In this document: positions 21,173 through 33,052 of the stretch, piece by piece
How positions within the stretch are numbered: position 1 is the first letter of the stretch
Layout of the letters: every line of letters begins with the position of its first letter
Assembly (NCBI GenBank): GCA_028571685.1
Contig: CM053162.1
Span: 8,746,001 to 8,810,000 of the forward strand
Direction: 5' to 3'
DNA: 64,000 nucleotides
Source: Heterohyrax brucei
Taxonomy: Eukaryota > Chordata > Mammalia > Hyracoidea > Procaviidae
Made by a program: the position numbers and the translations under genes
The notes under the pieces: generated by a model
The model's input: the letters and a program-made list of their open reading frames with translations, nothing else
Databases searched by the model: none
Told to the model about the DNA's origin: nothing

Positions 21173-21700
21173 GTTAGATGGTGCCTGGCTACCACCACTG
21201 ACTGCTCTGATAGGAATCATGACAGAGGGTGCCAGACAGAGCTAGAGAAAAATGTAGAACAAAATTCCAACTTTAAAAAAGACTAGATGGATTGGTACGA
21301 TAGAGACCACAGAAAGCCAGAAAGTATCATTCCCAGACACCCTTTTAACTTAGTACTGAAGTTACTCTTGAGGTTCACCCCCTCAGCCAAAGATTAGACA
21401 GGTCCATAAAACAAACAGTAATACATGTAGCTCAATCATATACACAAAATTAAATGGGCACACTAGCTTAGATGCAAGGATGAGAAGGCAGGAGGGTACA
21501 CGAAATCTTGATAAATGGAAATGGGGAACCTAAGGTTGAGAAGGGGGCATATCACAGGTTTGGCAACGAAATGTCATAAAGCCAGCCAGCCAAGTGCCAT
21601 CGAGTTGGATCCAACTCATGCGATATGGATATTAGCTGTTTAATGAGACACAAATTTGCTCTACAAACTTTCATCTGAATCATGTTGACAAAAAAACTGA
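21173..21700 (+). repeat. Unclassified interspersed repeat
   Basis: The sequence starts with 'agatggtgcctggctaccac', which resembles a motif in the L1 3' UTR (for example near 44889). It continues with 'agccaaagattagacagg', 'cataaaacaaacagtaat' and 'agctgtttaatgagacac'. I recognise this as a recurrent genomic repeat but cannot name it. It could be an old L1 3' UTR or an LTR. A tail-only SINE-like insert interrupts it at 21581-21622. Confidence 0.45.
21581..21622 (-). repeat. Tail-only AfroSINE/RTE-like fragment
   Basis: In reverse orientation only the 3' core is present ('ccatcgagttggatccaact') with a tail of 'ggc' and 'tggc' units on the minus strand. The host repeat continues on both sides, which supports a discrete small insert. 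Confidence 0.65.
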
Positions 21701-22552
21701 CCCCTGAAGAGAAATATACAAAGTATCACGAACAATAGTTCAAGTATTGGTAAGAGGCAAGGCTCTACGTGATCACATGTTTAATACTTTTCCATAGTTT
21801 TGTCAGAGTGAGACATATAAGCAGGCTAGTTGGTTGGTCTATTTTTTGCTAGGAAATATGGTGAAAGAAAAAAATCAGCTAAGTTTTAGCGTCAATACTG
21901 AAGTGCCACGTAAACTACTTGAAAGCTGTCACATGTGCCCTCAAGGAGCATCTTATTTCTTGTACTAACAGAACTGATACTGTGGAAAACCAAACTTAGA
22001 GTTGTCTTATAAGAGTGGTTGAATTATACCAGTTAAATTCCCAACTTCAAATGGTGTCTGAAGTTAAAGAAAGGACATTGATTTTTGGAAGAAATATAAT
22101 CCTGAATCTTTGGAAGGATATATATGGTAAGACAATCAGGAAGCTGGGGACACTGAGCCCTTATATTCCATTGAATTGCTCCTGCCAACAAAATTATTTC
22201 TTCCTCCACCTTCATCTAAGGATGTTAATGTAGTTGTGAGGGGATCTTTTGAGATAAGGCCTGGGTGGCATATGAGTCACAGCTTGGGATATTGCCTGAA
22301 GCAAATGGGTTATGAGACATTGGTGAATGTTCTTTAACTATATCCCCAACACTCATTTTGGCTTCTAGAACTATGGTGTTGTTAGGTTCCATCAAGTTTT
22401 TTCTGCACACCATGTACAACAGAACAAAATACTGCCCAATCTTGTGCCATTGTCACAATAATTGTTATACTTGAGCCCATTGTTGCAGCTAGTGTGTCCA
22501 TTTAGGGTCTTCCTCTTTTTTGCTGACCCTCTACTTTACCAAGTATGATGTC

Positions 22553-23621
22553 TGTTGTAGTCATCTAGCGCTGCTGTAGCAGAAATACAAGTGGATGACT
22601 TCAACAAAGAGAAATTAATGTCTTCACAGCCCAGTAGGCCACAAATCCAAATTAAGGGTGTCACCTGCAGAAGACAGCTTTCTCTGTCAGCTCTCAAGGA
22701 ATCCTTGTGAAGCATCAGTCTGGGAGCATCTCAGCTCAGGGATCTCAGATCCAAAGAATGTGCTCTGCTCCCAGCACTGCTTTCTTGGTAGTATGAGATT
22801 CTGAACTCTCTGCTTGCTTCCTTTTCCTTTTATTTCCTGTAGGATAAAAGGATTAAAGGTGATACAAGCCACACTGCAGGGAAATTCCCTTTAAGTTGGA
22901 TCAGGGTAGTAACTTTGGTAAGGGCATATCTTATTAATCTAACGCTGCTGCAACAGAGATACCACAAGTGGATGGCTTTAACAAAGATACATTTATTTTG
23001 TCATGGAAAAGTAGGCTGAAAGTACAAATTCAGGGTGTCAGCTCCAGTGGAAGGCTTTCTCTGCTGGCTTTGGAGTAAGGTCTTTGTCATCAATCCTTCT
23101 CTGAACTGAGAGCTTCTGAGAGACACCCATTCTGGGTCCACAGGATGAGTTCTGCTCCTGTCATAGTGCTGATTCTTCTTGATGGTACGAGGTCCTCAAC
23201 TCTCTGCTTGCTTCTTTTTCTTTTATATCCCAAGAGACTCAAGCCACAATACAATCCCACGCGTTGAATTCTGCCACACCAACACAACTGCTGCCCATCT
23301 TCTCTTGTTACTGTCACAGAGGCAGGATTTATAGCACAGAGGAACATCTCACAATACCAGGAATCATGGCTTTGCCAAATTCCTACACACAGTTTTGCAG
23401 GACACAACTCAATCCAGGACAAGGTGTTATAGTCCCACCCTAATCCTCTTTAACATAATCCAATCTTGTCTCATTAACCACTAGTAAGATTTATAGCATA
23501 AGATTTATAGCGTATATGAAAATTACAATAAAAAAAACAGAGGACAACCACACAATATTGGGAATCATGACACAGTAAATTGCTACTCACATTTTTGGGG
23601 AACACAGTTCAATATATGCCA
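22553..23621 (-). mobile_element. Solo LTR A, minus strand, split by LTR B
   Basis: The left piece begins 'tgttgtagtcatctagcgct' and the right piece ends 'cacagttcaatatatgcca'. In reverse these give a TGG...ACA-type LTR related to the 524-bp family. A 5-bp direct repeat ATGTC flanks it (22548-22552 and 23622-23626), a proper retroviral target duplication inside the RTE fragment. No internal retroviral sequence is attached. Confidence 0.8.
22927..23421 (-). mobile_element. Solo LTR B, nested in LTR A
   Basis: About 495 bp, in the same orientation and of the same broad family as LTR A. Both contain 'aacgctgctgcaacagagat' / 'agcgctgctgtagcagaaat' type starts and 'actctctgcttgcttc'. Its right end 'cactcaatccaggaca'-type reads in reverse as TGTCCTGG. 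LTR A sequence resumes directly after it ('tagtcccaccctaatcctct'), which proves insertion of one into the other. Confidence 0.75.
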
Positions 23622-24649
23622 ATGTCCTTCTACATGGACTGATCCCTACTGATAACATGTCCAAGGTCTGTGAGATGCATGTAGTCTTGCTATCTTCTAA
23701 GGAGCATCCTGTTTGTACTCCCAGTCCTATAATTAGATTCTAGTTCCATCAAGACCAAAAGGTGAGATGAAAAAAAGCATGAACCAGGAGTATGCACACA
23801 ATGCTCCAAAATAACAGTTTGACTTTTCTAATACGTACAAACAGAAACCTGGGAAATACGTGTAGAAATGGCCATCCAGGGTGTGGAATAATGGTGCAAG
23901 GAATGTAAGACTGGATTAGTTTTAGTTATTGATTTGGGCCTTGTAAGTGTAGATTCAATTTAATACTTTATTTTGTTGGGTGTCTGAAGCATGGATTATG
24001 CAGTGGCCTACACTAAATCAAGCTGAAGTACCAAACTTGTCTTGATATGCTATAGAAGAGGATATCCAAAAGCTAAGGGAAATTGCTATATTAGAGCTGA
24101 TCTATCAGGTTAGATTCACAGACCAACATATGGAGTGTCCAAGAAGACACAACTTTTATCGTAACAGTGAGGAATAAATTAGTGAAAGCAGCCCCAGCAT
24201 CCTGCAACACTGCTGTGATTGCTGTTTTACATAAGTTAGATTTGACAGTAGGAACTGCCTTAACTGAATTAAGACATCTAACTACAATGGGGTCAATTGG
24301 ACCCCATGATGGTAAGGACCAAGAGACAGGACTCAGCTGACAAAGGTAAGGTGGGTGTAGTTACCATAACAGACATCAAAATAGTCTGACTCGTGTGGAC
24401 AATATGGCACAGGTTACTTAATCATGATGTCCCTAGGAATGAAATAGGTGGAAAATCTACTAAATATTTACTTGATCTGTACAAGCAGAAGAATTCTAGG
24501 TCAAGTGAACAGTAGTCTAAATCAAATTGCCAAAGTAGAGAGTCATGTTCTCTCAATCAGTTCCCAGACTTGAGCCTGTTTACAGGCCTACAATCCCTTG
24601 AATGAAGAGGAAGCTAGGTTCCCTTGAGAAAGGACTCCCCCCAAAAAAT

Positions 24650-27238
24650 TGTACTGCTAATTTTTCTCTTCCTGAAAGGAAACTACATTTTGTGAGAGTG
24701 ACTGTTCAGTGGGAAAAGGAAGTTATACATTTTAGGGGTTACTGGATACTAGCTCTGAACTGATAATAATTCTGGGAGACCCAAAATGTCACTGTGACCC
24801 ACCAGTCTGAGTTAGGACGTGTGGAAGTCAGGTCATTAGTGAGTCCAGAGGGTGCCTGAAACCATGCTTTGTGGTTACCTCAGTTACAAAGTACATGATT
24901 AGAATAGGTAGACTCAACAACTGGCCAGACCCCCACACTGGATCTCTGACAAGTTGAGTAAGAGATGTTATGGTAGAGAAATTCGCATGGCAGCCATTAG
25001 AACTACACTTTGCTAGGAAAATAGTAAAACAAATGTAGCAGCACATTCCTGAGGTGACTGCAAAGATTACTGCAACCATCAAGGACCTGAAGGATGCAGG
25101 AGCGGTGATCCCCACCACATATACAGTCCACTTGACTGGCCTGTGCATGAAAACAGAACTTGGAGAATGACAGTGGATTATTGTACAGTTATTGTACTGT
25201 CTCCAGATGGAGACTCTAATTGCACTATTGTTCCGTACGTGGTTTCATTGTTTGAGCAAATTAATAAATATCTTAGTAACAAATATGCACCTGGAGCCCT
25301 ACTGGCACAATGATTAAGAGCTCAGCTGCTAATCAAAAGGCTCAGTCCCTTTGGGTGACTGTGAGTCAGAATCAATTTGATGGCAGCTGGTTTGGTTGAA
25401 TATACAGCCATTGATCTGGCTAATGCATGCTTTCTCAATTTTAGTTTTGAAAGAACACTGGAAACAGTTTACCTTCAGCTGGCAAGGATATAAATACACC
25501 TTCACTGGCCCTACCTCAGCTATGTATCAACTCTCCAGTCACATGTCATAAATTATTTCCCAAGGAACTGTTTGCCTTTCACTCCCACAAGACATCACAT
25601 AGGTCCATTGTATTGATGACATTGTGCTAATTGGACCTGCTAAAGAAGAAGTGTTAATAATTCTGGACTTACTTGTAAAGTGTTTGTGTGCTAGAGGGTG
25701 GGAAATTAATTCAGGCACCTTCCACATCAGTGAAATTTCTAGAAGTCCAGTGGTGTCAAGAATGTTGAGATATGCCTTCTAAAGAGAAGGATAAATTATT
25801 GCATCTGACCTCTCTCACAAGTAAAAAAGAAGTTTAATAATTGGTGAGATTCTTTGAATTTTGGAGGCAACATACTTTTCATTTAGGTGTGCTTCTCTGG
25901 CCTGTCTCTCCAGTGACTAGAAAAGGTTCTAGTTTTGACTGCCATGCAAGCCACTCTGAAACTTGTGTATGATTCAGCTGATCCAGTAGTGATTGGAGTG
26001 TCAGTGGCAGTTAGAGGTGCTATTTGGAGTATTTGATAGCTCCCTATTGTTGAATCACAGCACAGACCTTTAGGTTTTAGAGAAGAGTCATGCCATCCTC
26101 TGTAGACAGCTACTCTCCTTTTTAGAAATAGCTTTTGGCTGGTTAGTGGGCCTTAGTACAGACTGAATGCTTAACCACAGATCACCAAACAACCATGCAG
26201 CCTGAGCTGCTCATTGTGAACGGGGTGTTGTCTGATGAACAGTCACAAAGTTGGACAAGCACAACAGCACTCCATCATTACATAGAAGTGGTATATATGA
26301 GATGGAGCTCAGAGATGAAGGCATAAGCAAGTTGCATGAGGCAGTGGCCAAAATGTCTGTGGTCTCTATTTCTGTACCATTACCTGCTCTCTCTCGACCC
26401 TGTAAGTCCCATGTGATCACTTGACTGAGGAAGACAAAATTCATGCCTGGTTTACAGATGGTTTTGCATGATACACAGGCTCCACTTGAAAGTGGACAGT
26501 GGCAGCACTACAACCCCTTTCTGGGACCTCTCTTAAGGACATTGGTGAAAGGCATCCTCAAAAAGTTCACAGCTTCAAGCAGCAAGTCTAGTTGTTCACT
26601 TGGTTTGTAAGGAGAAATAGAAAGATTAGCAATTGTATACTGATTTGTGGCCTGTGGCCAATGGTTTGGCTAAGTAGTCAGGGAATTAGAAGGAATATGA
26701 TTGGAAAATTGGAGACAAGAAGGTCTGGGGAAGAGTATGCAGACAGAACTTTCTGACTGGGCCAAAGAAGTGATATTTGTCTCATGTGAATGCTTACCAA
26801 AGGGTTATCTCAGCATTGGAGGATTTTAAAAATCAAGTGGATAGGATGATGCAGTCTGTGGAAAGCAGTTATCTTCTTTCCTTATTTAGTCCTATCATTG
26901 CCAATATGCTCGTGAAGTAGCCATAGTGGCAGAGATTGAGGTTATGTGTGGCCCTGGCAACATAGGCTTCCACTCACCAACACTGATTTGGATATAGTTG
27001 CTGCTGAGTGCCCAGTCTCCTAACAACAGAGACCAACACTTATTCCTTGATATGATACTGTTTCTCAAGGTGATCCAACAGCAACTTTGTGACAAGTTGA
27101 ATACATTGGACTGATTCCATCAAGGAAAGGGAAACATTTCATTCTCACTGAAATAGACAATGTATTATGGACTTGCTTTCCCTGCCTGTAATGCTTTTGC
27201 CAAAATTATCATCCGTGAGTATGCTTTCTTATCCACAA
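24650..27238 (+). mobile_element. ERV-L protease-polymerase region (first part)
   Basis: Retroviral polymerase landmarks are read on the plus strand: a protease-like stretch near 24750; reverse transcriptase sequence (TIKDLKDAGAVIPTT at about 25075-25115; a VHCIDDIVLIG box at about 25600-25635, the catalytic region); an RNase H-like part (IHAWFTDGFA near 26430-26460; LQPLSGTSLKDIGE near 26510-26550); and integrase zinc-binding and core beginnings (RLPLTNTDLDIVAAECP near 26970-27020; QQRPTLIP near 27025). It is a fossil with many breaks. It stops at 27238 where an L1 was inserted and resumes at 46080. Confidence 0.82.
25288..25396 (+). mobile_element. AfroSINE, internally short, inside ERV-L pol
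   Basis: The head 'ggagccctactggcacaatg' and tRNA-like part ('agctgctaatcaaaaggct') join directly to the 3' core ('ctgtgagtcagaatcaattt') and the tail 'gctggtttggttg'. The middle is missing compared with full copies. Confidence 0.85.
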
Positions 27239-27790
27239 GAAAAATGAAGAAGCATTAAGAAGCATGTGGAACACTATCAAGAGGAATAATCTATGAAAAT
27301 TGGAGTTCCTGAACAGGGAGGAATAGCAGAAAATAAAGGGAGAATTGCTGAAGGGTTGCTGGCAGAAAACTTCCCTGAAATTATGAAAGAGGAGAATATG
27401 GATATTCAAGATTCTTATCAAATACCATAAAACTACTCCCCAAAAGAAATACATCAAGATATAGTATAATCAGGCTTAAAAAAATGAAACACAAAGAGAG
27501 GCTTTTAAGGCACTGAGGCTTAAAGTAAAACTATCGTACAAAGGAAAGCCCTGTAAGCTTTCATCTGACTTCTCGGCAGAAATCATATTGGCAAGAAGTC
27601 AATGGGATGACACGCACAAAACCTTGAAGAAGAAAAAAATCAAACCAAGAATTACATACCCTGCAAAATTGCCTCTGAAATATGATGGTGGTATTAAGAC
27701 ATTCGCAGATAAACAGAACATTAGAGATGTTGCAAAAAACAGACGAAAACTATGAGAAACACTGAATCTCTTTGTTTAGAAAAACAATAA
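27239..27790 (+). pseudogene. L1 ORF1 C-terminal half, broken
   Basis: The sequence starts at KKNEEALRSMWNTIKRNN and runs through the conserved blocks ENFPEIMKEENMDIQ and KLSSDFSAEIILARSQWDD to a C-terminal end near 27790. N-terminal coiled coil is absent because the L1 copy is 5'-truncated. Stops and frame changes occur throughout, for example right after IKRNNL. Confidence 0.82.
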
Positions 27791-28107
27791 CATCAAATGT
27801 ATACCTAAGGATGAAATGCAGGACACAGCATCCAGAGGCCTACTCAGTTAGGTAAGTCACTAAGCTTAATCAAAGCTGAAATAGTAAAAATAGGGAACCA
27901 GTGATCTTAACAAAAAACTATGTCATCATGACTTTGTAAAAGGCGTATATTGCAGTAGATCTAAGCCTTTCAGATGGAGAGGAAATAAAGAAGATATACA
28001 GAAATTAAAGATTGGTTTAAACATAGAACATTAAGGGGAATCAAATGGATAACCACACAGCAAATAAACAGTATGACATATCAAAGAAAGAAACAACACA
28101 GGAGTCT

Positions 28108-29221
28108 TGTTTTTCTTTAGTAAGTTTAGCCAATGGTTTGTCGATTTTGCTGATCTTTTAAAAAAACTGGCTTTTGGTCTTTTTAATTGTTCTTCTGTTC
28201 TCTAATTCTTTATGATCCGTTTTCTTCTGCTGCCTGAGGGGTTCCTCAGCTTTTCTCTCTCTACTTGTTCAAGCTGTAGGGTTAGTTCTTTGATTTGATT
28301 TCTTTCTTCCTTCCAGATGTGTGCATTTATGGAGATAAACTGACCTCTGAGCACTGCTTTGGCTGTATCTCATAGGTTCTGGTAGGAATTGTTTTCATTC
28401 TCTTTGGAGTGCATAAATTTATTTCCTCCTTGATTTCTTCTATAAACCATGGTTTTTGAGCAAGATGTTGTTCAGTTTCCATGAGTCCCACTATCTATCT
28501 ATGGTTTCTCTGCTATTGCTTTTGACATTTATGGCTTTATGATCTGAGAAGATGCTTTGCATTAATTCAATGGTATGGATTTTGTTGAGAATTGCTTTAT
28601 GTCCTAACACATGCTCTAGTCTGGAGAACATTCCATGTGCCCTGGATAAGAAGGTGTATTTGTCTGCTGATAGATAGAAAATTCTATATATGTCGATGAA
28701 GTCTAGTTGGTTAATTGTGGTAATAAGGTCTTCTGTGTCTTTACTGAGCTTTTGTCTAGATGATCTGTCCAATATTGAGAGTGGAGTGTTGAAGTCTCCC
28801 ACTATTATCTTCGAGTGATCTATCTCCTTTTTGAATGTAATCAGTGTTTCTTCAATGTATTTATGTACTCTAATATTAAGTGCATAAATATTTAATGTTG
28901 TTAAGTCCTGCTTGTATATTGAACCTTTCAGCAATATATAATCTCTATCCTTGTCCACGACGGTGGATTTTACATTAAAATAGATTTTATCAGACATTAG
29001 AATTGCCACACCTGCTCTGCTTTGTTCATTGTTAGCTTGATATATATTCTTCCATCATTTAATTTTCAGTTTGTTTATATCTTTAAGTCTAAGATGAGTT
29101 TCTTGTAGGCAACACATGGATGGGTCGTGTCTTTTGATCTAAGATGTCACTTGATGTCTCTTTACTGGAGCATTCAGTCCATTCACATTCAATGTGATTA
29201 TTGATAGGTATGTGCTGCCAT
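28108..29221 (-). pseudogene. L1 ORF2, endonuclease part only, minus strand
   Basis: ORF2 starts near 29221 (minus-strand MAAHTYQ). The frame is interrupted early, then is open at 29009-28491 with KSTVVDKDRDYILLKGSI, IVGDFNTPLSILDRSSR (the GDFN endonuclease motif), DIYRIFYLSADKYTFLS, and FSDHKAINVKSNS (the SDH catalytic motif). It ends without a reverse transcriptase. Confidence 0.88.
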
Positions 29222-29654
29222 TGTGATATGTTTTTTTTGTGTGTTGATGCTTTCTCTGTTGTTCTCACTAATCTGTTCTGGGAGATTCTTCTTTGTGAGA
29301 TAATTTTTCGCCTTTTTCAGGGTTGGGTTTGTGGTTGTTGAGATTCCTGTATTACATTTCTTGATTTGATATGTTGCATCTTTATTGTGCTTTACAGCTG
29401 CACCTAAGATCCCCCTTAATAAACTATGTATAAACTCAAGTTTAGTTACTACCATGTTGTCAACTTCCTCTCCAGCTGGAAAGACTGTAACGACTGTAGT
29501 ACATCCCTCTTTTTAATACGATGACATCATAGTTTTCATGATATGATGACTGGATTATTTCTTTCACTATTATAGCTTTGGTTGAGTTTGTAGCCTTCCC
29601 TAACTGAGTAGGATTCTGGGTGATGTGTCCTGTATTTGCTTCTAAAATATAAAG

Positions 29655-30556
29655 TTAGTGGATTTGTTCTTCTAAGCCAAGATATTCTTTCAGTATTTCT
29701 TGTAGCTTTGGTTTGGTTTTTACAAAGTCTCTGAGTTTCTGTTTATCTGCAAATCTCTTCACTTCATTTTCATATTTGAAGGATAGTTTTGCAAGATAGA
29801 AAATTCTTGGTTGAAAGTTCTTCTCCTTCAAAGCTTTGAATGTGTCATGCCACTGTCTTGGTGCCAGCATGGTTTCTGCTGAGAAATCTGACAAAAGCCT
29901 GCAGAGTTTACCTCTGAATGTTAACTGTGCTTTGAATCTTGCTGCCTTTAACAGTTCCTGCTTTTGTTTCATTTTGTTAAGCTTGATTATAATATGTCTT
30001 GGAGTCTTTCTTTTGAGATCTATATTGAGTGTTGCTTGATATGCAACTTGGATATCTGTATTCTCTTCTTCCATAACTTCTGGGAAATTTTCTGTCAGCA
30101 GCTCAGCAACAATACTCTGTGTTCTCAGGTCTCTCGCCCTTTTCAGGAACTCCAATTAATTGTAATTTGTTACTCTTAATAGAGTTCCACATGCTTCTTA
30201 ATACTTCTTCGTTTTTCTTGTTTCTTTTTCTGATTTCTCCTCATAGATGCTGGAGTCAGTAACTGTGTCTCGAAATCAGAAAGTCTCTTTTCCGTTTTTT
30301 CCATTCTGTTTTCTTGGCTTTGAATTGAAGTTCCTGTGTCTTTGGTTTTGTTCTTGATCTGTTGGATTTCAGAGTACTGGTGTGCCATCAGATTGAACAG
30401 CTTGCTTAATTTTTCATTTTGCTTTCCTGTATTTTGTATAAGGTCTAGGAGGGCTTTATATATGATCCTTTTGTATTCAACTACCGATAGTTTCAGAAAA
30501 GCTTCTTCATCTGGGAGGTTCTGAGGTGGTTTCCTTTGGGGGCCTTCTGAAGCCAT
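29655..30556 (-). pseudogene. L1 ORF1, minus strand, one main frameshift
   Basis: ORF1 begins at 30556 with MASEGPQRKPPQNLPDEE. The first open stretch runs to 30176, with a coiled coil (KQNEKLSKLFNLMAHQYSEI, ENRMEKTEKRLSDFE). The second stretch, 30155-29655 in another frame, covers TQSIVAELLTENFPEVMEEE, RKTPRHIIIKLNKMKQ, FADKQKLRDFVKTKP and ends LGLEEQIH. The switch near 30200 is the main lesion. It is the best-preserved ORF1 C-terminal domain of the window. Confidence 0.9.
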
Positions 30557-32002
30557 GGGTGATTTCTTGGTTATGGTTTTCTCCAGAGTTGTTGCTTTTG
30601 GGGCATCATGTGAGTCAATAGAGGCTGGGAGAGATACTGTGAGGATGGACTGCAGTTGTTTCTCTAGGCTGTCTTAAAATGAGAGCTGAAGAGTATCTGA
30701 CAACTTCCAAAGCCAGTTAGGTTGTCAGGTGTATAGGTCCTTCTTCCCAGCTGGCAAAGCAAGCACCTCTATATTGAACTCCAGATGTTTTAAACTAGCT
30801 CAAAATACAGAAGTCTCTTGCCCTGCTGGGCTCTGCTGTCAGGCCCAAGCTGTAGGTGACACTGTGTAGAATACTGCTTTCCTGCCAGAAAAGCGCTCTC
30901 CTCTGGGTGGGCGCTGCATCCCAGCCCAGGAATTGGGTCCAGTTGAGGCTTCCATATGGGTATTCCACCTTCTGGTGGAACAAGATGGTGTCCCACACAA
31001 GCTTGCCACCTGGCTCGGACCAAAAGAGAGGCCGAAGGTGCCAAGACGCACAGAGTCCACAGCCTCTGTTGCTAGGCCCTAGTCACAGGTGACACTGTAC
31101 AATGCTGCTTTTCTGCTGGAAAAGCACTTTCCCCTGGGCAGTTGCTGCCTCCCAGCCTAGGAACTAACTCCATCTGTTGCCTCCATATGGGTGTGTCCAC
31201 TTCTAAATGGATCAAGATGGCATTCTGCACAAGCTTGCCACTACCTCAGTATCAGCTACTATATTGCAGAGGCAGAAAGAGAGGACAAAGGTGCCAATAC
31301 GCACAGAGTCTGAAGCTGGACTCTCAAAATTTGTCAATTTTGCTTTCCCATTCCACCAACAGTGTGTCTGAGATAAGCAGCTAATGAAATGCCAGCTCTG
31401 CCTGCTGGCTAAGACAGAGAAAAATAAAATAAAATGGTGAGTTACCTTCAGTCTCTGCAAGTCTGTGCTTGCTGAGAGTGGGCTCAACAAAAGAGAGGAG
31501 GTTTTGCATTCAGTGGTATGAAGTCCAAATTAACAGCCCTATGCCACATCCTGTGGCTTACTAGGTGTCCTGAAGGCTCTATTTAATTATGAATTCAGGT
31601 CTTGGTTCTAGGCGGATTTAGGGAGTCGTGTGTTTACTCCACAATCTTGACTCCACCCCCCAATATAGTAGTATTAACAACAAAAAGAAAACCAACACTA
31701 AAAAAGATGACAAGTAAACCAATAAATAAAACAACCCAGAACAGAATATTACGAGGAACAAAGAAAACATGAACAACATAAAAATAAAGGCACCAAAATG
31801 ACAGCACAAAACATATACCTGTCAATAATTATAAAGAATGTAAATGAACTGAACATTCCATTAAAGAGGCAGAGAATAACAGCTTTGATCAAAAAACATG
31901 ATCCATCTATGTGCTGCCTAAAGGAAACACACATTAGATTCAAAGTTATGAACAAACTGAAAATCAAAGGATAGAAAAATATATACCAACTTGACAACAT
32001 AC

Positions 32003-32016
32003 AAAGAAAAGCAAGA
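32003..32016 (+). repeat. Left target-site duplication of the complete L1
   Basis: AAAGAAAAGCAAGA at 32003-32016 matches AAAGAAAAGCAGGA at 39793-39806 with one difference in 14. The two copies flank the L1 at 32017-39792 exactly, and the older L1 reads on across them. Confidence 0.88.
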
Positions 32017-33052
32017 GGGGGCGGAGCCAAGGTGGCAGACTAAGCACACGTCTCCTTATATCCCTCTGAAAACCAAGACCTGGACTGATAATTAAACGGA
32101 GCCTTCTGGTCGCCTAGTGAGCCCCACGGACACAGCACACGGCTGTTAATTTGGACTTCATACCACTGAACGAAAAACTTCCTCTCTTTTGCTGACTCCC
32201 ACTGCTGGCTAGTCCTGGCTCTCATGGACTGAAGGTAAACACACCATTTCGACTTTTTTTCTCTATCTTGGCCAGCAGGGGGAGCTGGATCTTGCCTAGT
32301 GGCTAGACTCAGACACATTGCTGGGGAGATAGGCAGGCGAAATTGCCATATTTTGAGAGCCAGGTTTAGTACTCTGTTCATCTGGCCACTTTGGGGCTGT
32401 CTTTTTATCACTGCCACAGCATGGTTTGTATGGAACCGCAGTGCCTGTGTGCAGGATGCCATGTTTGATACGGAGATATTAGCAGGACCTAATTCTTAGC
32501 GTGGGAGCCAGTGCCTGCAAACAAGACAGAGCTTCTCTGACAGAAAAGCAGTAGTTTACACAGTGTCGCCTACAGTGGGCGCCCAGCAACAGAGGCAGAG
32601 GAATCACTACATCTTGGCACCTTTAGCCCCTCTATCTGCTGACTGTGTGGAGGGCCCCATCTTAGATAGGTGGCCACAGCTGGACCTAATTCTTAGCTTG
32701 GGAGTCAGAGCCTGCCCACAGGAGAGTGCTTTCCTACCAGAAAAGCAGTAGTTTACAAAGTGTCACCTAAGACTGGGCCCTGTCAGCAGAAGTCAACAGG
32801 GCAGTAGTATTTGAACTAGTTCATATCATCTGGTGTTGGATATAGAAGTGCTTACTTTGCCAGTTGTGAAGAGGAACCTCTACACCTGAAAATCTGACGG
32901 ACTTGAGAAATGGTCAGATACTTTTTGTTTTACATTTTAAGACAGCCTAGCAAAACATCTGCAGTCAATCCTCACAGTATCTCTCCCAGCCTTTACTTAC
33001 TCACACGAAACCCAAAAACCAACAGATGCTTGTGGCATACAAAAAATCACCC

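Larger units (their letters stand above)
22379..23725 (-). mobile_element. RTE LINE 3' end, minus strand, split by an LTR
   Basis: The pieces 22379-22552 and 23622-23725 match the 3' end of the RTE at 17757-18060: 'gttgttaggttcc' at the left border is the reverse of the RTE tail, then 'ggtcttcctcttttttgctg', then 'gtccttctacatggactgat'. They are joined in the same order with an LTR between them. The fragment is a 5'-truncated RTE that landed in the ERV-L gag region. Confidence 0.8.
21701..24650 (+). mobile_element. ERV-L gag-like region (outer pieces)
   Basis: The pieces of about 21.7-22.38 kb and 23.73-24.65 kb are continuous in the internal region of ERV-L fossils as I remember it. The first has 'ggaaatatggtgaaagaaaa' and 'atggtgtctgaagttaaaga'. 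The second has 'ggtgagatgaaaaaaagc', 'agcagccccagcatcctgca' and the run toward a protease-like stretch. They are separated by an RTE/LTR nest. No single part is long enough to define gag domains confidently. Broken throughout. Confidence 0.65.
28108..31665 (-). mobile_element. L1 LINE, minus strand, 5' end intact, 3' half missing
   Basis: The 5' terminus is at 31665 (minus-strand 'gggggtggagtcaagattgt'). A 5' UTR of about 1.1 kb, ORF1 (30556-29655), the spacer and the endonuclease part of ORF2 follow. The copy stops at 28108 in the linker before the reverse transcriptase. There is no 3' UTR or poly(A) end. It lies in the older plus-strand L1, which resumes at 31666. A 5'-complete, 3'-deleted L1 is not expected from target-primed reverse transcription alone. 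Confidence 0.85.

Noticed and set aside
23090-23422. 110-codon minus-strand open stretch
   Set aside because: It runs through LTR B and carries no protein family signature.
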